Assembly (NCBI GenBank): GCA_030018495.1
Contig: JASEFS010000009.1
Span: 1-64,000, forward strand
DNA: 64,000 bases
Reading direction: 5' to 3'
Source: Deltaproteobacteria bacterium
Lineage (GTDB): Bacteria > Desulfobacterota > Desulfobaccia > Desulfobaccales > 0-14-0-80-60-11
Positions 1 to 8,727 of this stretch are shown here, piece by piece. The notes under the pieces were generated by a model, which worked only from the letters and a program-made list of their open reading frames with translations, was not told where the DNA came from and made no database searches. Positions within the stretch are counted from its first letter, which is position 1; the number at the start of each line of letters is the position of its first letter. The position numbers and the translations under genes were made by a program.

Positions 1-516
1 CAAATTGGCCGGACAGGCCCTCACACACGGCGCCCGGTCGTACTTCTTGATGGCAAAGGTGGAGGGAATAGCCTGGGGGTAGAGACGGTAAATAGCCTTG
101 GCTTCGTCCAGGGCCATGTTAAACTCGTTGGGCACCCCCACCGGGCAGGCGTCCGTGCAGGCCCCGCAGCCGGTGCACTTGGCCGGATCCACATAGCGGG
201 GCTCCTGGGCCACGGTAACGGTGAAATTCCCCGGTTCCCCGGCTATGGCCTTGACTTCGCTCAATGTATGAATTTCAATGTTTAGATGGCGACCGCACTC
301 CACCAACTTCGGCGAAATAATGCACATGGAGCAGTCGTTGGTGGGGAAGGTCTTGTCAAGCTGGGCCATTACACCGCCGATGGCCGGCTTTTTTTCCACA
401 AGATGTACGTAAAAACCGGCATTGGCCAGGTCCAGGGCTGCCTGGACGCCGGCGATGCCAGCTCCGACAACCATGACTTTTCCAACAGGGTTTTGGGCGC
501 GCGCCTGATTAGCCAT
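1..516 (-). CDS. hdrA: HdrA-like FAD/iron-sulfur oxidoreductase, N-terminal part (runs off left edge)
   Basis: The frame starts with ATG at 516-514 and stays open for 172 codons to base 1. Residues 10-30 form a dinucleotide-binding GAGIAG loop for FAD, followed by an HdrA-typical segment PTNDCSMC and VECGRH. A [4Fe-4S] ferredoxin motif CTGCGACTDACPV follows near residues 115-125. Close to the edge is a CVRACPAN stretch resembling the N-terminal Fe-S region of GltD/NfnB-type proteins, which suggests one of the long HdrA fusions known from sulfate reducers (inference). HdrA proteins carry the flavin used for electron bifurcation or for quinone-linked electron transfer (QmoA is a relative). The gene reads away from the phage cassette and is separated from it by a terminator. 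Its partners would lie left of the window. Confidence 0.85.
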   Translation of the reverse strand, partial: MANQARAQNPVGKVMVVGAGIAGVQAALDLANAGFYVHLVEKKPAIGGVMAQLDKTFPTNDCSMCIISPKLVECGRHLNIEIHTLSEVKAIAGEPGNFTVTVAQEPRYVDPAKCTGCGACTDACPVGVPNEFNMALDEAKAIYRLYPQAIPSTFAIKKYDRAPCVRACPANL

Positions 517-852
517 AAACCTTTCCTTTGTGTCTAAAGGGTGTCCCCTATGTAAATTATTTTGTTTATGATTTGTGAAATAAACCACTATAAATTGTAT
601 TAAAAAAAACCTTCATAAGTCAAGAAAGTTTCCTCATTTAAAGGCTTGGCTAAAATTTTTGGCTTGGGCGGACTTGAAAAAAAGGCTGGAAAGCGGGGGA
701 ATTCGTAATTTTGTGGGCATCACGCCATTGCCGGGAAGGTTTTCCTCGGAACCGCCCCAAAATGGGTAAAGTTTCCCCCAAGCCGGCTGTTTAAGCCGGT
801 TAGGGGCTATATCGGAGGGGAAAATATTCCCAGACTGCAAGACTGCCACTAG
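517..852. other. intergenic spacer upstream of hdrA
   Basis: This 336-base stretch separates the hdrA start from the end of the phage cassette. The half nearest hdrA (540-620) is AT-rich and is the likely promoter region. It contains TGTGA-N6-CCACT at about 576-591, a degenerate version of the palindrome upstream of nfnA. A 71-codon frame at 634-849 on the minus strand has no ribosome binding site or recognisable features and is not called. No attachment-site repeat matching the right side of the cassette was seen by eye. Confidence 0.5.
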
Positions 853-900
853 AAAAAATCGGCCCCGGTCGATAATTCAAGCCGCTCAACCCCGGCCGAT
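853..900 (-). terminator. terminator closing the phage-cassette transcript
   Basis: Read on the minus strand, ATCGGCC (900-894) pairs with GGCCGAT (64-58 of the 800s, i.e. 864-858) across a long loop and is followed by a run of six T. The 5' arm overlaps the last codons of the 93-residue gene. It would stop cassette transcription before hdrA. Confidence 0.55.
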
Positions 901-1167
901 GATTTTAATGACCCGGCCGCCGGACCTTTTGGGGCCATGCTCGTGATGGTGCAGGGCCTCCCAGAGGCTTTGATGCTCCACCCGGTGGGCCGAGAGAAAA
1001 TTTAAATCCAGGTGCCGGTGAGCCCTGCGACAATTGGCGGCGAGTTCGTCCAGCTTCCGATGGATGCCGAGCACCAGCCGCCAGAGGCGATAGGCATAAA
1101 CCCCGGTCAGGAGAGCCAAGGGATAGAGCAGCAGCAGGGCCGCATCCTTGAAAGCTTGCAGGCTCAT
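886..1167 (-). CDS. small membrane-anchored phage protein, paralogue of the gene at 12795-13058
   Basis: A 93-residue protein with an N-terminal hydrophobic segment (about residues 8-32) and then a charged, helical tail. It contains KLDEL, then a C-terminal SLWEALHHHEH and GGRVIK. The 87-residue protein at 12795-13058 has the same plan (KLDEV, SLWSAVNSHSH, DGRVV), so the two are paralogues. The fold resembles small holin-associated or spacer membrane proteins such as XhlA-type proteins, but that is inference. It is the last gene of the cassette and ends inside its terminator. The upstream ribosome binding site is weak. Confidence 0.6.
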   Translation of the reverse strand: MSLQAFKDAALLLLYPLALLTGVYAYRLWRLVLGIHRKLDELAANCRRAHRHLDLNFLSAHRVEHQSLWEALHHHEHGPKRSGGRVIKIIGRG

Positions 1168-1214
1168 GGGTCTTAAACGAATTCAGAGAGAGCACCGTCC
1201 TCAGACTGACACTT

Positions 1215-1249
1215 CAAAACCAAAACTATAAACGGAAAACCAAAAACCG
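1215..1249. repeat. heptamer tandem tract, unit close to AAAACCG
   Basis: Five imperfect heptads (CAAAACC, AAAACTA, TAAACGG, AAAACCA, AAAACCG) fill the gap directly downstream of the 351-residue tail gene. The same unit recurs at 11834, 27934, 31805 and 50781. Confidence 0.75.
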
Positions 1250-1251
1250 CC

Positions 1252-2307
1252 TTATTCCTCCCAGCCCGTAATTTTCACCACCTGATCTTCGGAATTGCCG
1301 TTGTCCAGGAAAAGCTGGTGGTCCTCCGGCGTCTGGCAGCGGAAAGGCAACGCTCCGTGCATTCCCTGAAAGGCCCCGGCCGCAGGCGCGCCGTGCACTA
1401 TTATGGCCGGAGTGCTGCCGTTGTAGGAAATCGCCAATTTGATTTCCGCCCCGTTCGATGCCGCGGCAAACCCTTCCATTACTCTTGCAGTCGGGGGTGC
1501 GGCCAGGGCCGGATCAACGGCCACAAAGCCGGCGAGCGCCCCGGAACTCAGGGTACGGGGGGCGAGGTAGACAAAGTTCTTGCCCTGCTGTCGGAAGGGC
1601 ACCAGGTTGCCCGCGGCATCATTTAAGATCATGCCGATGTAACGAAAATTCGCCTTCGGCAGCACCACGAACCAGTCGCCCTGAGTCAGGCTCAAAGTTC
1701 CGCCGTCATAGGTGATGGTGCCGCCGGCGCCGTTGTCGCTGTTGTTCCCCACAATCCGGCGCACCTCACCTCGCGACGCGCCGGTGAGCACCAGGATTTT
1801 GGCATTGGCCAATTCATCGACGGCAAATCCGTAGCCGATATCCGCGTCATCGGCGTTATTGCGCAAGTAGATGGTTTGGGCATCCTGCGAGGACACCCGC
1901 ATGAGCGGCATGGCCTTGAGGCTGAAGATGGCTTCCGTCGACCCTGCCACGGCATAGACCGCATACCACTGATTGCTCTTTTCCGCGCCCCAGAGGTGGC
2001 CGGGTGTTTCCAGGTCCAGGGTCTCCGGCGCGGCGTTCTCCCGGTAGCGGCCGTCGGACAAGCCGCCGTCAACCCTCGCCTCCCGGTGCAAAGGCGAGGG
2101 AAACCCGTCCAGCATCACTCTGGCCTTACAGTTTGCGGTGGCGTTAACCCGTACCTGGCTCTGGTCCGTATATTCCAGGGAGAGGCCGGCCCCCATGGCG
2201 AAGCTTTCCACCAGGGCCTCTTCAATGGCCGCAAAATCCCGCTTCAAGATAACCTGCCGCCCGGTGCCGCCGCCCCACTTGGTCTGGGGAAGATCAATCA
2301 AAGCCAT
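1252..2307 (-). CDS. distal tail/fibre protein, unknown family
   Basis: A 351-residue protein with a clear AAGGAG ribosome binding site before ATG 2307. It is rich in Gly, Ala, Asn and beta-prone segments and lacks a signal peptide or membrane helix. Its position after the large tail protein suggests a tail fibre, tip or receptor-binding component. The middle (roughly residues 170-240) contains alternating short strands and GG/NG turns typical of fibre repeats. I do not recognise a named domain. The function is inferred from position only. Confidence 0.6.
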   Translation of the reverse strand: MALIDLPQTKWGGGTGRQVILKRDFAAIEEALVESFAMGAGLSLEYTDQSQVRVNATANCKARVMLDGFPSPLHREARVDGGLSDGRYRENAAPETLDLETPGHLWGAEKSNQWYAVYAVAGSTEAIFSLKAMPLMRVSSQDAQTIYLRNNADDADIGYGFAVDELANAKILVLTGASRGEVRRIVGNNSDNGAGGTITYDGGTLSLTQGDWFVVLPKANFRYIGMILNDAAGNLVPFRQQGKNFVYLAPRTLSSGALAGFVAVDPALAAPPTARVMEGFAAASNGAEIKLAISYNGSTPAIIVHGAPAAGAFQGMHGALPFRCQTPEDHQLFLDNGNSEDQVVKITGWEE

Positions 2308-2340
2308 GCCGTTCTCCTTCCGCTTTCCTGTTTTGAAAAA

Positions 2341-2404
2341 GAGCTTATGGCTTAGAGCTTAAAGCCTAAAGCTTATCGCTTTTCGCTGACTGCTGACTGC
2401 TGTT
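2341..2404. repeat. heptamer tandem tract (AGCTTAW/CTGCTGA family)
   Basis: The sequence parses into heptads: GAGCTTA, TGGCTTA, GAGCTTA, AAGCCTA, AAGCTTA, TCGCTTT, TCGCTGA, CTGCTGA, CTGCTGT. It sits exactly between two tail genes. Confidence 0.75.
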
Positions 2405-5400
2405 TTAAAAAGCATACGCCCGAAACTCCCAGTTCTCATCGTAAGCGCTGGCCTGGTCAATGGCGTAAGCCTCGCAATCGCCTGCAGCCGCGTCCACGGC
2501 CCAGGCCCAGGGCCAGAGCGCGGGCCGGGCCAGGTCGAACCGCACCCGCCGCCGTTGAAGGTCTACGGCCTTGCCGAAGACGGTGAATTCCTCCTGCTCC
2601 ATATCGTGAAAATCGGAGGTCGCGGCCAGGATATCCCCCACCTCAGCCCGGGCCCCCTCCAGCCAGGTCTCCAGGTGAGTAGTGTCCCAGGGCGTGGCAA
2701 GCCGCTTGAGGAGCCGCTCGGCCAAAAGCCGGGCGACCTCGGGATTCTCGAGAATCACCGGAGAGCCATAGCGGCAGTCCAAGTCCAGCGCCGCTTCGCC
2801 CCATTCGCTCACCGCGGCTTCGTCCCGGGCTTCGCAGTATTTGCTGTTATCCCGGTCATAGTCGGCAAAAAAGACCCGGACCACATTCTTGCCCTGGGCC
2901 AGTTGATGGGACGATGTCAATGAGCGGATTTGGTTAGCGCCCAGAGGCAGCCTGTGATCGGCCAGCACAAAACCCACCAGCTTGTCAAACCAGGACCAGT
3001 CGCCTCCGGCCTTGCCATGCATCAGGGCCGCGCCGGCCATGAGCACCAGAGCCTCCAGCGACCCCATCTCCCGCATAAAAAGATAATGAGGCGCGTAATC
3101 CCAAAGGTCCTCGTCTTCCAGGAAAGAGAAAGGGATCAAATCGGCGTTGAGCAGGTTGGGCTTGGCGTCCCCGGCATGGGCGAACATCCAAGCCATCAGC
3201 GCCTCGAAGTGGGCTTTGTCCTCCGGGATGCTCGGGAAGCGGTAAGCTTGTCCGGCCAGGCCGAAGGCCGCCACTCCGAAGGCTTGGGCTACCAGGGCGT
3301 TCAGCCAGGCATAGTGATAATCGCTTTTATAGCCGCCGCCGAACTCGGAGCTCTGACGATTCAGACGGAGGTCGTCCAGAATGCGCCGGGCCCAGGTCGC
3401 GGCCCTCTCATCGCCGTTGCGCAGGTGGATAAAAAGGCAGCCCAAAGCTACCGACGCGGCCGCGCCGGGGTCGTAATCCCCGTACTGGAAACCGTATTGC
3501 GAAAACCACAACGGCAGCTTCCAGCCGCTGCCTTCCGGGGCCCCGTAAGCTTCAATCCAGGCGAGCCAGTTGGCCAGGACATCCCAGGCCGCGGCATCGC
3601 CGGTGACAAAGAAATACTGGGCCAGGCGGTAAAAAGCCCAATACTGCGCCAGGCCGGAACCCGCCTCCGGATAGTCGCTGCCGTTTTGCAGACCCCGGGC
3701 AATATCCCAGGCGGATTCGTATTCCGGCCCAGGCAGCACCCGCCGCTCATAGCGGCAATAGTCCAGCGTGAAGACCGCGCTGGTGCCGATGTTGAGATAA
3801 GCATTGTTGTTTAAACCGTCGCCTGCGGCCAGGCTGTCCGCACCCAGGAGCACGCCGTCCTTGACCTTGTAGATTTTGCTTGCGGCCGGGACCACCATCC
3901 AGGTGACCATGTGCCAGGCCCCGTCCAGCACTTCCGGGATGTCGGCATACGAGTCGCCTGCCGTGGTAGTGACCTTCATTTGCAGATCCCGGCTCCCGGC
4001 TCCCTTGGTCTGGATGACCCAGCCGTCGCTCCCCATTTTGTCCACCACCCATTGCCAGCCGGTGGCCGCCGGTCCCTTGATGATCAGAGTCACCGAAAAC
4101 GGCTCGAGGCCCGGCTCGAAAAGCGCATTGCTGGCCAGACTGGCGTGGGCCGTGCCGTCAAAGTCGATGGCCGTAAGGCCGGGCTGACAGACGCCCTCTA
4201 CGAAAACCGGGGTGCCGCCGCTCCACCACAGGTTATGGCCATGGCCCGAAGCATCGGTCAAAGCCCCGTTGAAATGCCAGGCCCCGCTGACTTTGCCGTA
4301 GTCCCGATGGCGGCTCCACCAGCAGAATTTGCCGAAATTCTCCTCCCCGCACAGCGCGATGTTTTCCAGGTCGTTGCGGGTGTGCACCGGCAGGGTGGGC
4401 CCTTTCACGCCGCCGTAGCGCGCCGCGAATTCATCCTGAGCGTCCCGGTGTAGCTGGACATAGGTCTGCGCCAGGTCCGGGGCTCCCGCCAGATGCGGCC
4501 CCAGGGGCTGAGCATAGTGCACCAGGGTCGGCCCCCGCCAGGGGTTTTGCCCGTAAGGGGTCAGGGAAACCGCCAGCCGGGGCACATAGGGATAAGGGTC
4601 CGTGGCAATGAGATTCAACCTCACCTCGTCCAGCCACCATTCATGCTCCCTGAACCCCTGTTGCTCGATTTTGAATTCCAGGAGCCGCAGTTTTTGTGCC
4701 CCGGTAAACCTCACGCGTTCGTCAAATTTAAGATCAGTGAGGTAAAAAGCCCCATTGCTGGGCGGCGAGGCCGGAACGCCGATATCCACTGCCTGAATGG
4801 GATGCGTCAGGGGAGACATCCCCGATTCCAGAGCCATCCCGGCCAGGTCCACGCTCACCCGCTGCCACTCGTTTACCGTGACCTCACGGTCCGCGTAAAA
4901 ATAGCTGCCGTTCGCGTCCTTGACCTTAACCCGCAGGGTAAATGAGCTTAAGCCCGAGACTTCGGGCTTGATAAGGAAATTCACGGCAGTGCGGCCGGTG
5001 GAGTTGCAGCGCGCCGGGTCAATCCCCACCCAGGCCCCGAAGGCTGTGGCATACTGGGACAAATCCCAGGCGATCCGCCTCTGGGTGTAATAAGTGTCCC
5101 CGAAAAGCTCCTCGGACTCTTCCCGGTCGCAGATGGTGAGCCGGCTGTCATCCGGCTGGCTGGCCGAATACCAGGTCCCCCAGGTGGCCCGCACCCGGTC
5201 GCCGTCGTCGATGATATTGTCCCGCCGCCAGAACTGGCTGAAGGGAATCTCCCAGGCCGTGAGTTCGGTGTACCGGTCCGGCAGGGCATGGACATAGGTG
5301 TGGCCCGGCCCCCAGGGATCCGCGTCGCCGGAAGAGGAGTCGTTGAGGCAGACAAGAAGCCGCCGTGGGTGTTCCTCCGGTTCGCCGCCCCAGAAAGTCC

Positions 5401-6532
5401 AGTAATCCCCGGCGACGAAATCGGCTTCAGCTCCCCCTTCCCAATAAACTTCGATGCCGCCCATGAGGGCCACGGGGTGGTCCCGGTCGCCGGTGAGGAG
5501 CCCTTCGGCCTCCCAGGTCAGGCCGCCGTCCTTGGACCACTTGAAGGTGGCCGCGCCCACTTCGCCGCCGGTTTGCGCCATGACCACAAAGCGCCGCTTT
5601 TCCTTATGCCCGTAATCCCCGGCGAACAGAAGCTGGGCGCCGCCGCTTCCATACTTGGTGAGGTTGTGCAGACGGCTGCTGTGGCCGGCCCCCATGAGTT
5701 TGAGGCTGACCCGGTCAATGTCGCTGAAGGGGCTCTGCGTGAAGGACCAGTCCAGGCCGTAGCCGAACCAGGCCCCGTCGGCCAGGGTGGGCAGCTCCGC
5801 CCTGACGTGCAGCAGCCGCTCCCTGGAGCCTTCGGCCAGCTCCGTCTGGAAAATCGGCAGGCCCTCCGCCCCCCGGGTTGAGTCCTGGTAAAGCAGGAAA
5901 GTGCCCCGCTCCCAAAGCTGACGTTCAAAGGAATCATACACCAAAGGCGGGGTAAGGCTGTGCTGCCGCTCCACCAGGGCCTGCCAGAGAAAGCGCCGAG
6001 CCGGGCCGTAGTCCAGACCCCGCTCCTTTTCGGCCAGATGGAGATACACCATCAAATCCAGCAGCCGGTCCACCGCAAAGTCGTAAGTGTAATCATCCCG
6101 GCCGCGGCAGGCCCGGCGGATGCAGGGGTAGTTGTTCAGGGCTTCATACTTGGCGGCTCGCTCACCGGTAAAATAGATGTAAAAAAGTTGCACTTCCGTG
6201 CCGGGCGCCAGCGGCGTTCCCAGGGTGATAACGGTGGCCGAGCCCTCGTTGACGAAGGAACCCCCCTCATAATAGTTGGTCACATCGCCGTCGATGGCCG
6301 CGGCCCAAAAGCCGTCCCAGGCGAAGAGGGTGTCCTTGAGCCACACCCCCCGGAGGAAATGCACCCGGCCGCCTCCCGGATTCGGCTCCTGGATGACCAC
6401 GCTGCCGTCAGCCGCAACGCTGGCGGTGGCCCCGCCGGCCTTTCCCGCCGCGGCCTCCTGGAAGGGCGTGCCGCCCATGTTGTCATACGCCCAGTTGAAC
6501 TGACTGCCCCGGGCCCATCGGATACGCGACAT
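2405..6532 (-). CDS. very large tail protein with LamG-like and alpha-helical toroid-like regions
   Basis: A 1375-residue protein, by far the largest in the cassette, preceded by GGGGGTGAAG. The N-terminal third is beta-rich. Around residues 325-400 it carries a module shared with the 529-residue tail protein (GEVGAATFKWSKDGG, then VYWEGGAEADFVAGD). Around 770-940 lies a LamG/concanavalin-like sandwich (DFDGTAHASL, DGAWHMVTW). Residues about 940-1200 are a Trp/Tyr-rich helical region reminiscent of an alpha/alpha toroid, as in six-hairpin glycosidases. This would suit a tail-tip protein that binds or trims surface polysaccharide (inference). In gene transfer agents and siphoviruses the last large gene is a host-recognition or hub protein. 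Confidence 0.7.
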   Translation of the reverse strand: MSRIRWARGSQFNWAYDNMGGTPFQEAAAGKAGGATASVAADGSVVIQEPNPGGGRVHFLRGVWLKDTLFAWDGFWAAAIDGDVTNYYEGGSFVNEGSATVITLGTPLAPGTEVQLFYIYFTGERAAKYEALNNYPCIRRACRGRDDYTYDFAVDRLLDLMVYLHLAEKERGLDYGPARRFLWQALVERQHSLTPPLVYDSFERQLWERGTFLLYQDSTRGAEGLPIFQTELAEGSRERLLHVRAELPTLADGAWFGYGLDWSFTQSPFSDIDRVSLKLMGAGHSSRLHNLTKYGSGGAQLLFAGDYGHKEKRRFVVMAQTGGEVGAATFKWSKDGGLTWEAEGLLTGDRDHPVALMGGIEVYWEGGAEADFVAGDYWTFWGGEPEEHPRRLLVCLNDSSSGDADPWGPGHTYVHALPDRYTELTAWEIPFSQFWRRDNIIDDGDRVRATWGTWYSASQPDDSRLTICDREESEELFGDTYYTQRRIAWDLSQYATAFGAWVGIDPARCNSTGRTAVNFLIKPEVSGLSSFTLRVKVKDANGSYFYADREVTVNEWQRVSVDLAGMALESGMSPLTHPIQAVDIGVPASPPSNGAFYLTDLKFDERVRFTGAQKLRLLEFKIEQQGFREHEWWLDEVRLNLIATDPYPYVPRLAVSLTPYGQNPWRGPTLVHYAQPLGPHLAGAPDLAQTYVQLHRDAQDEFAARYGGVKGPTLPVHTRNDLENIALCGEENFGKFCWWSRHRDYGKVSGAWHFNGALTDASGHGHNLWWSGGTPVFVEGVCQPGLTAIDFDGTAHASLASNALFEPGLEPFSVTLIIKGPAATGWQWVVDKMGSDGWVIQTKGAGSRDLQMKVTTTAGDSYADIPEVLDGAWHMVTWMVVPAASKIYKVKDGVLLGADSLAAGDGLNNNAYLNIGTSAVFTLDYCRYERRVLPGPEYESAWDIARGLQNGSDYPEAGSGLAQYWAFYRLAQYFFVTGDAAAWDVLANWLAWIEAYGAPEGSGWKLPLWFSQYGFQYGDYDPGAAASVALGCLFIHLRNGDERAATWARRILDDLRLNRQSSEFGGGYKSDYHYAWLNALVAQAFGVAAFGLAGQAYRFPSIPEDKAHFEALMAWMFAHAGDAKPNLLNADLIPFSFLEDEDLWDYAPHYLFMREMGSLEALVLMAGAALMHGKAGGDWSWFDKLVGFVLADHRLPLGANQIRSLTSSHQLAQGKNVVRVFFADYDRDNSKYCEARDEAAVSEWGEAALDLDCRYGSPVILENPEVARLLAERLLKRLATPWDTTHLETWLEGARAEVGDILAATSDFHDMEQEEFTVFGKAVDLQRRRVRFDLARPALWPWAWAVDAAAGDCEAYAIDQASAYDENWEFRAYAF

Positions 6533-6600
6533 TCACTTCACCCCCACAGAGCCTTCGCTTCCCACCTGCTGCCTGCCAATCAGTCGTAGCCTTTATCCTG

Positions 6601-6663
6601 AGGCCTAACGCCTGACCCCTTACCCCTTACCCCTGACCCCTGGCCACTGGCCACCGGCCACTA
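6601..6663. repeat. heptamer tandem tract (ACCCCTT/GCCACTG family)
   Basis: Reads as heptads AGGCCTA, ACGCCTG, ACCCCTT twice, ACCCCTG twice, GCCACTG, GCCACCG, GCCACTA. It fills the gap between the 529- and 1375-residue tail genes. Confidence 0.75.
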
Positions 6664-6664
6664 A

Positions 6665-8254
6665 CTAATCTTCCCCCAAATACGCCCTGATCTTGATCTC
6701 GCCGAAATCCACCCAGAGATCGTAAAGCGTGCGCCTGACAACCTCCCGAATAGCCTGGGCCGCAGTAATATTTTCAAAACATGCGCCCACGGCGTAGTCC
6801 GGAGTCAGGCTTTTGGCCAAGGAGAAGCTGTCCGCGTTCATGACTTCCTCCAGCCCGACTTCCGCCAGGATGTCGCTGATGATATCCACCGGGTGAGTGG
6901 TGGCGTCTTTCACCACCCGGGCTTCCACCATGGCGCTTTGGCCGGTGACCAGGATTTCGCCGGTCGCCGCGTCAGCAGCCACGCCTTCCCAGGTTTCCTC
7001 GCCGTTCAGTAAGACCGAAGCAATCCTGGTGAACGGCCCGCCGAATACCTTATAATGGTAGACCGGCGCTGTTGCTTGGAACCGGAAGCAGTCTCCGGCC
7101 TCAAAATCAACGCCGATGCCCGATTCCCAAAAAACCGCCAAACCCTCTGACAACTCCACCGGGTCTTCGGCTCCCGCGGTTGCGATGCCGGTTTCCCGCC
7201 AACTCTGGCCCAGGTTGGTGGACCACCGGAAGGCGGCCTCTCCCACCTCTCCGCTGGTTTCAACCTCGAGGAGGTAAGTTTGGTCTCTTTGCCCTGTATA
7301 AGTCCCCAGCACCTGCAAGGCGGCGCTGCCGCTGCCGGTCTTCACCGGCGCGCCCACCTGGGCCGGCGTGGTGTGCACCAGCTCGCCCCTGGCCAGATAC
7401 ATCCCCCGCATAAACGGCTGTCTGTCCCCGCCGGCGCCGGGCGCGCCTATGCGCTTTTGCAGGCAGTGGGCGATCCTGTCCCGGCTTTGCAGGCTGACGC
7501 GGTGTTTCTCCCGCCAGCCGTGGGCCATGCCTTCCAGGCGCTCCACCACGCCCCGGTATAGCAGGAGCCAGTCCGTGGTGCCGTCAGGAAGTTCCCAGCC
7601 ATGGAAGAGGTCCAGCCGTTTTTGTTCGCAAGGCAGGCCCAGGAAGGGGAAATTTGTGGACTTGGGCAGCCACTGGCCGTCCCGGTTGTCCAGCACCAAA
7701 GTGTGATCCCCCACCCGGTGCTCGCTGAAATTTCGGGCCAAAGATACCCGCACTTCCCCCGCGTCGATGATCTCGCTTTCCGGGATGGTGAGCCTGCCCT
7801 CCAGGCGCAGGCCCGAAATGTAGCCGGAAGGCTCACCGGACCAGGTGGAGTCGGTGAATTCAACTTTTACCTGATAAAATGCACCAAGGTCCGCATCCTT
7901 TCCCTGGGCCAATTGCTGGAAAGGCGCAGCCCCGAGCTCCGCCTCATTAGCGGCGCTCCGAAGGTACACCTGACATTTCATATAAGGGATATGGTTCTCC
8001 CAGTAAACCGCCACCCCGGTCAGGAACGGACTGAAGGCTTGCCTGACCGGCGAGGTCCAGGCGGCATACTCCAGGTATCCGGCCGCCAGAGCAATCTTGC
8101 CGGGTTCGCCGCCGAATACCGTGTTTTCAAAGACCCCCAATCCCGGGCCCAGGCCGTAATCAAGGTCAAAAGGGTAAATAATCGCCTTGACCCGGGGCCT
8201 GCCGCCCCGGAGGCGGGCTTCTTCCTGAATAAACTGCGGGGATGCCTGTCGCAT
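6665..8254 (-). CDS. tail hub/baseplate-like protein
   Basis: A 529-residue soluble, mostly beta-strand protein. Residues about 160-270 (VLDNRDGQWLP, YRGVVERLEG, VSLQSRDR) resemble the hub/distal-tail domains of long-tailed phages. Residues 330-395 hold the module shared with the 1375-residue protein (GEVGEAAFRWS, VFWESGIGVDFEAGD). The C-terminal 130 residues have the DIISDILAEVGL and QAIREVVRRTLYD helices often seen in tail hub proteins. Its place after the tape measure supports a hub or baseplate role. No lysozyme or peptidase motif was recognised. The ribosome binding site (GCAGAAG) is modest. Confidence 0.65.
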   Translation of the reverse strand: MRQASPQFIQEEARLRGGRPRVKAIIYPFDLDYGLGPGLGVFENTVFGGEPGKIALAAGYLEYAAWTSPVRQAFSPFLTGVAVYWENHIPYMKCQVYLRSAANEAELGAAPFQQLAQGKDADLGAFYQVKVEFTDSTWSGEPSGYISGLRLEGRLTIPESEIIDAGEVRVSLARNFSEHRVGDHTLVLDNRDGQWLPKSTNFPFLGLPCEQKRLDLFHGWELPDGTTDWLLLYRGVVERLEGMAHGWREKHRVSLQSRDRIAHCLQKRIGAPGAGGDRQPFMRGMYLARGELVHTTPAQVGAPVKTGSGSAALQVLGTYTGQRDQTYLLEVETSGEVGEAAFRWSTNLGQSWRETGIATAGAEDPVELSEGLAVFWESGIGVDFEAGDCFRFQATAPVYHYKVFGGPFTRIASVLLNGEETWEGVAADAATGEILVTGQSAMVEARVVKDATTHPVDIISDILAEVGLEEVMNADSFSLAKSLTPDYAVGACFENITAAQAIREVVRRTLYDLWVDFGEIKIRAYLGED

Positions 8255-8313
8255 GATTATCTTCTGCAGCCGCAGGCTTTAGCCTGGGCAGCTTCTGACT
8301 AAACCGCCAAACC

Positions 8314-8352
8314 CTTCAAACTTTGAACCTTGAACCTTGAACCTTGAACTTT
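8314..8352. repeat. heptamer tandem tract, unit CCTTGAA
   Basis: CTTCAAA, CTTTGAA, CCTTGAA three times and CTTTTCA in register, ending at the stop codon of the next gene. Confidence 0.8.
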
Positions 8353-8718
8353 TCATATCTCTTCCAGGACGATGCTCCCGGACCATAGCCCCGGGGCCGC
8401 CTCCCGGAAATCCAGGTCGCTGGTCCAGACCCCGGAAAACGTCCTGGGTCCGCCGGCTTCCCGGAAAAAGTCAATGTCCGCCTGGCTCTGTTTGATCTCC
8501 GCCAGCTTGTTTTTCTGGGCCGTGTTGATATGATGGAATTTGAGAACCCACCTGGCCTTCAGGCCCCGGTCGTAGCTCCTCATGGTGCCGTCCAGAGCCC
8601 GCTCCCGGTCGCTGTCATCCTGCGCCAGTTCCTGGTAGTCATAGGTGAAATTCACCGGCAGGGTGTAGCTTTGCCGGGTTCCGCCCTGAGGCGTCCACTC
8701 CAGTTTGGCATTGGCCAT
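8353..8718 (-). CDS. minor tail protein
   Basis: A 121-residue beta-rich protein with a GGGAGG ribosome binding site 5 bases before ATG 8718. The pattern (TLPVNFTYDYQE, RWVLKFHHINT, FSGVWTSDLDF, SGSIVLEEI) resembles distal-tail or minor tail proteins that follow the tape measure gene. The family is not named with certainty. It lies 9 bases downstream of the tape measure gene and is probably translated with it. Confidence 0.6.
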   Translation of the reverse strand: MANAKLEWTPQGGTRQSYTLPVNFTYDYQELAQDDSDRERALDGTMRSYDRGLKARWVLKFHHINTAQKNKLAEIKQSQADIDFFREAGGPRTFSGVWTSDLDFREAAPGLWSGSIVLEEI

Positions 8719-8727
8719 ATCGCCTCC

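Noticed and set aside
634-849. 71-codon minus-strand frame between hdrA and the cassette
   Set aside because: No ribosome binding site, no recognisable motif, and it lies after the cassette terminator.
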